Below are positions 5,328 to 7,778 of a stretch of 7,778 bases of DNA, in pieces. Position 1 is the stretch's first letter. The number at the start of each line of letters is the position of its first letter. Source of the stretch: Chloroflexota bacterium (GTDB taxonomy: Bacteria > Chloroflexota > Limnocylindria > Limnocylindrales > CSP1-4); NCBI GenBank assembly GCA_021786265.1, contig JAJYNP010000014.1:1-7778 (forward strand), written 5' to 3'. Below the pieces are notes generated by a model. It did not search any database. It saw nothing but the letters and a program-made list of their open reading frames with translations, and was not told the origin of the DNA. The position numbers and the translations under genes were made by a program.

Positions 5328-7039
5328 GGGAGAAGCTTGCCCGACGCCTGGTAGAGCTGGTCGAGGATGATCTCCCCGTCCCCGCCCGGGTCCAGGAAGT
5401 TCGGCTGCGACTGGTCGAGGATGATCGTCGGGTGGAGCCAGGCCTGGACGAGCTGCGGGCCGCGGAAGGTCAGCTCGAGCAGGAGGCCCTCCTGGGTCGG
5501 CTCCGACCATGTCTGGTCGAACACGAAGTTGCCGAGGGCGTACCAGATCGGTCGACCCTGGTAGACCTCGAGGGCGCCGACCCAGTGGGGATGGTTGCCG
5601 ATCACGATGTCGGCGCCGGCGTCGATCGCCGCCCGCCCGAGGCGTCGCTGGAGGGACGACGTCCGGGTCGTGTACTCGACGCCCCAGTGCGGGTAGACGA
5701 CGACGACGTCCGCTCCCGCCTTCCGGGCCAGCGCCACGTCACGCCGCACGGCCGCCTCGGACATCTGGGCACTCCCGACGCGAGCGGTGCCCGCCCCGTA
5801 GGAGCGGGCGATCGTGTCGTAGCCCAGGAAGGCGACCTCCAGGCCGCCCGCGTCGAGGATCGCGGGCCGGTGCGCCTCGGTCGTGTTCCGCCCGGCACCG
5901 CTGTGGGCGATGCCGCGCTCGTCGAGGTGAGCGATCGTCTGGAGGACGCCGTTCGCCCCGGCGTCGCGGATGTGGTTGTTGGCCAGCGAAACCCAGTCGA
6001 TTCCCGCGTTTCGCAGCCCGTCGATGAGTCGCGGATCGGCCGAGAAGACGGTTCCGTGCACGTGGTAGCGGAAGCGATCCGGGGCCGGGTTCTCGAAGTT
6101 CGCCGCCGCCAGGTCGGCCGACTCGAGCAGGTGACGGACCGCACCGGCGTCGCCCGTCCGTTGGGTCCGGGGCAGCCTCCACCCGAACGACGAGCAGCAG
6201 TAGCGCCCGGTGATCTCGGCGCTACCGCCGTCGAACGGGAAGTCGACCCCTTTGCCGAGGACCTTCACCTGCCGGGCGATTCCCCGGTCGAGGAAGACGT
6301 CGCCGCCTGCGACGAGCGTCCACGTCGACCCCGGATCGAAGGGGACGGCGTCGGGAGCCAGCTCGGGATCCGCGTCGGGAGCCAGCTCGGGATCCAGGCG
6401 GGCAGTGAGAGGCCAGTCGGCGAGGGTGCGAACGCGATCGACCCCGAACAGCTGACGACCGCCCCAGGCGAGCGCGCGGGCGGCGGCCGTGACCTCGGTC
6501 GCGCGCACGAACGCGAGGCGGTCGCGATGGGCGGCCAGGTCTCGGACGAGCGTCTCGGCGTCCACCGCCAGGATCAGCCGGTCGGTTTCGACCGGCTGCG
6601 CCACACCGAGCGCGACCAGGATCGCGTCGGCATCGGCGGCGACGAGCTCGAGGGCGCTATGGCGGCCGCTCCTGCCGTCAAGCGTGGCAGCGACCTCGGT
6701 GCGGTCGACGGCCGTCTCGGTCGAGCGAAAATCGACGACGGGGACGACGGGGATTTCGGCGGGTGGTGGGGTTGCCGGCGCGGCGGTGGCGGCTGGAGCG
6801 GCGGTGGCGAGGGGTGGAGTTGCTGGCGCGGCGGTGGTAGCTGGCGCGGCGGTGGGCGCCGGCGCCGCGGAGGCGGCGGGTGACGATGCCGCAGCCGGAG
6901 AGGCGCTTGCCGATGCCTCGATCGAGTACCCGCCGGCAGCGCCGGCTCCGCCGGCCGTGTCGCCCGTGACTCCGGTCACGGCCCCCGCCAGCAGCGCGGC
7001 GAGAGCGAGCAGCGCGAGCGGGGTCCTCAGGCAGCGCAC
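5321..7039 (-). CDS. Exported CapA family (poly-gamma-glutamate synthesis-type) protein
   Basis: A 572-residue protein. Residues 1-26 form an export signal ([12 protein letters not shown]) without a clear lipobox. Residues 38-96 are an A/P/T-rich linker. About 97-215 form a compact domain ([42 protein letters not shown]) that I cannot assign. Two tandem [12 protein letters not shown] units (216-232) lead to the CapA metallophosphoesterase-like domain, about 238-510: [12 protein letters not shown] (Asp247), AANFENPA (314-317), SLANNH (354-356), GNHPHW (482-486) and ALGNFVFDQ. CapA relatives take part in poly-gamma-glutamate capsule export, but many stand-alone homologues have unknown roles and no capB/capC is nearby. 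A YCCSSFGW segment with paired cysteines sits after the first metal motif. The GTG at 7039 has GGGAG 9 nt upstream, overlapping an alternative -10-like GAGAAT. Confidence 0.85.
   Translation of the reverse strand: MRCLRTPLALLALAALLAGAVTGVTGDTAGGAGAAGGYSIEASASASPAAASSPAASAAPAPTAAPATTAAPATPPLATAAPAATAAPATPPPAEIPVVPVVDFRSTETAVDRTEVAATLDGRSGRHSALELVAADADAILVALGVAQPVETDRLILAVDAETLVRDLAAHRDRLAFVRATEVTAAARALAWGGRQLFGVDRVRTLADWPLTARLDPELAPDADPELAPDAVPFDPGSTWTLVAGGDVFLDRGIARQVKVLGKGVDFPFDGGSAEITGRYCCSSFGWRLPRTQRTGDAGAVRHLLESADLAAANFENPAPDRFRYHVHGTVFSADPRLIDGLRNAGIDWVSLANNHIRDAGANGVLQTIAHLDERGIAHSGAGRNTTEAHRPAILDAGGLEVAFLGYDTIARSYGAGTARVGSAQMSEAAVRRDVALARKAGADVVVVYPHWGVEYTTRTSSLQRRLGRAAIDAGADIVIGNHPHWVGALEVYQGRPIWYALGNFVFDQTWSEPTQEGLLLELTFRGPQLVQAWLHPTIILDQSQPNFLDPGGDGEIILDQLYQASGKLLPW
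6351..6398 (-). repeat. 24-bp tandem repeat in the CapA gene
   Basis: Two adjacent 24-bp units (6351-6374, 6375-6398) match at 22 positions and are in frame. They encode two PELAPDA octapeptide units just before the CapA domain, so copy-number change would lengthen the hinge without a frameshift. Confidence 0.7.
6760..6925 (-). repeat. Degenerate A/P/T-coding repeat in the CapA linker
   Basis: The plus strand shows irregular GCGGTGGC/GCTGGCGCGGCGG reiterations. They encode alternating AAPATP and AAPATTA units of the linker between signal peptide and first domain. The repeats are imperfect in length and sequence. The thioredoxin-like lipoprotein has a similar but shorter linker. Confidence 0.55.
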
Positions 7040-7110
7040 GGCCGGATTCTCCCATGGCCGTCACGCCTGGCGGTCACGCGTGGGGGTTACGGCACGTCGC
7101 GGGCGGAAGA

Positions 7111-7139
7111 ACGCCCCGCCTGGGCGGCAGGCGGGGCGT
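7111..7139 (-). terminator. Hairpin terminator of the tRNA-Asp gene
   Basis: ACGCCCCGCC (7111-7120) pairs perfectly with GGCGGGGCGT (7130-7139) around a 9-nt loop, starting 15 nt after the tRNA CCA end. On the minus strand TTCTTCC follows the stem, a short pyrimidine run with four Ts. Position and stem make it the likely end of the tRNA transcript. Confidence 0.65.
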
Positions 7140-7154
7140 GGAGAAAGCGGGCGA

Positions 7155-7231
7155 TGGCGGACCCGACCGGATTCGAACCGGCGATCTCCAGCGTGACAGG
7201 CTGGCATGTTGGGCCGCTACACCACGGGTCC
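7155..7231 (-). tRNA. tRNA-Asp, anticodon GUC
   Basis: The minus strand folds as a full cloverleaf. The acceptor stem GGACCCG/CGGGTCC has seven pairs, the D-stem GTGT/ACAT has four with a G-U, and the anticodon stem CCAGC/GCTGG encloses the loop CTGTCAC with anticodon GTC. The variable loop is five bases, and the T-stem GCCGG/CCGGT encloses TTCGAAT. The discriminator base is G (7158) and CCA is encoded at 7155-7157. The body without CCA is 74 nt (7158-7231). GUC decodes GAC and GAU as aspartate. No intron or integrated element borders it within the window. Confidence 0.96.
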
Positions 7232-7244
7232 GTGCGGCGTCGGG

Positions 7245-7273
7245 AGGATAGCAGCTGCGAAGGCGCTTGTCCG
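7245..7273 (-). promoter_or_regulatory. Promoter of the tRNA-Asp gene
   Basis: On the minus strand CGGACA (-35-like) is separated by 17 nt from TATCCT (-10-like), which ends 13 nt before the first tRNA base. This is standard housekeeping sigma-factor geometry with a predicted 5' leader of about 6 nt. It is the only promoter in the window with both boxes visible. Confidence 0.6.
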
Positions 7274-7313
7274 GGACGGACCACCCCCGGCAGCGGCAGT
7301 CGACGCTCGCCAC

Positions 7314-7424
7314 GTGAGGCAGGCTCACGACGACCGATGCGTGTATGCGTGGTCGCCGGCCTGTTCGGTCGAACCGCCGGTCTGAACGAGCGTGCGTCAG
7401 GCCGATCCTGTGAACCTGCCTCAC
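7314..7424. repeat. Pair of 15-bp inverted repeats upstream of the threonine aldolase
   Basis: GTGAGGCAGGCTCAC (7314-7328) and GTGAACCTGCCTCAC (7410-7424) are reverse complements with one mismatch, 81 nt apart. Each is also nearly palindromic in itself (GTGAG/CTCAC). Between them GTTCGGTCGAAC (7363-7374) forms a small inverted repeat inside a wider CCGG pair. The layout could be paired operator half-sites or a structured RNA. No known regulator motif is recognised. Confidence 0.4.
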
Positions 7425-7459
7425 GCCGCCGCGCACGCTCGAAACGCCGCCGCGCACGC
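7423..7459. repeat. 16-bp direct repeat
   Basis: ACGCCGCCGCGCACGC occurs at 7423-7438 and again at 7444-7459, a 21-bp period, just after the second arm of the inverted pair. No function is apparent; in DNA this rich in GC it may be slippage debris. Confidence 0.5.
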
Positions 7460-7508
7460 GGGCGCACGATACGCCGCCCCGCGGCGCGGAGGATCCGCGC
7501 CGCCTCGG

Positions 7509-7514
7509 TATACT
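7509..7514 (+). promoter_or_regulatory. -10 element for the threonine aldolase (leaderless type)
   Basis: TATACT ends 8 nt before the ATG at 7523. It is the best -10 match in the window and stands out in a GC-rich surround. The interval holds no ribosome site, so translation probably starts on a leaderless mRNA. Confidence 0.55.
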
Positions 7515-7522
7515 CGCGGCCC

Positions 7523-7778
7523 ATGTCCCTCATCGACCTGCGCAGCGATACCGTCACCAAACCCACGCCGACCATGCGCCGGGCGATGGCCGAGGCCGAA
7601 GTCGGCGACGACGTCTTCGGCGACGATCCGACCGTCAATGCCCTCGAGGAGCGCGCCGCCGAGCTGCTCGGCAAGGAGGCCGGCCTCTTCGTCGCCTCGG
7701 GGACGATGGGCAACCTCGTCTCCCAGATGGCCCACCTTGCCCGCGGCCAGGAGATCATCGCCGGCCGCCAGAACCACC
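7523..7778 (+). CDS. ltaE: Low-specificity L-threonine aldolase, N-terminal part
   Basis: The first 85 residues run open to the window edge. They show the family start [20 protein letters not shown], then [20 protein letters not shown] and [20 protein letters not shown] followed by TMGNL. The DLRSDTVT and [15 protein letters not shown] motifs are diagnostic of the PLP-dependent threonine aldolase family (LtaE/Gly1), which splits L-threonine and allo-threonine into glycine and acetaldehyde in the cytoplasm. The VASGTMGN loop contacts the cofactor phosphate. The PLP-binding lysine is beyond the window. A related beta-eliminating-lyase function cannot be fully excluded from the N-terminus. Start choice is firm: a TATACT box stands 8 nt upstream and the family begins here. 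Confidence 0.93.
   Translation, partial: MSLIDLRSDTVTKPTPTMRRAMAEAEVGDDVFGDDPTVNALEERAAELLGKEAGLFVASGTMGNLVSQMAHLARGQEIIAGRQNH

Noticed and set aside
4769..6883. Very long plus-strand open frame of 704 codons
   Set aside because: It overlaps the PIG-L gene in another frame and is antisense to most of the CapA gene. The product is arginine/glycine-rich with no motif, as expected from high-GC shadow frames.
6760..6925. Short-period reiterations as a CRISPR array
   Set aside because: The units are irregular, have no spacers, and are in frame within the CapA linker.
7155..7231. tRNA-Asp as an attachment site of an integrated element
   Set aside because: No integrase gene adjoins it and no repeat of the tRNA 3' end is seen elsewhere in the window. 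The recombinase relic is more than 4 kb away and broken.

Overview
The window is about 70% GC with dense, GC-ending codons. Alanine/proline/threonine-rich linkers, an MshB/Mca-like PIG-L deacetylase and start codons directly behind -10-like hexamers suggest a high-GC Gram-positive-type lineage. Chloroflexota (Limnocylindria/Ellin6529-like) or Actinobacteriota both fit. This is a judgement from style; there is no rRNA or marker gene to settle it.

Layout. 1-297 (-): N-terminus of a CaiB/BaiF-type CoA-transferase, cut by the window edge. 298-851: no intact gene, but it holds a remnant (495-644) of a TlpA-like C-terminus related to the intact gene at 3508-4230. 852-1163 (-): small two-helix membrane protein. 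1276-2187 (-): unrecognised secreted protein, closed by a hairpin terminator. 2342-2695 (-): debris of mobile elements, an IstB-like C-terminus joined to a tyrosine-recombinase fragment, both with stops. 2805-4230 (-): two-gene operon of a thioredoxin-fold lipoprotein followed by the membrane electron carrier CcdA. 4339-5304 (+): PIG-L family deacetylase, divergent from that operon. 5321-7039 (-): large exported CapA-type protein, convergent with the deacetylase. 7155-7231 (-): tRNA-Asp(GUC) with a visible promoter and terminator hairpin. 7523-7778 (+): N-terminus of a low-specificity L-threonine aldolase.

Functional links. The only clear functional unit is the thioredoxin/CcdA pair: CcdA passes reducing equivalents from cytoplasmic thioredoxin across the membrane to the lipoprotein, which reduces disulfides outside. 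The other genes are single transcription units of general metabolism or envelope biology.

I see no convincing new multi-gene system. The most interesting signals are the diverged TlpA-like fragment 3 kb from its intact relative, the recombinase/IstB chimera between them, and the recurring -10-to-start spacing of 6-8 nt that points to leaderless mRNAs.
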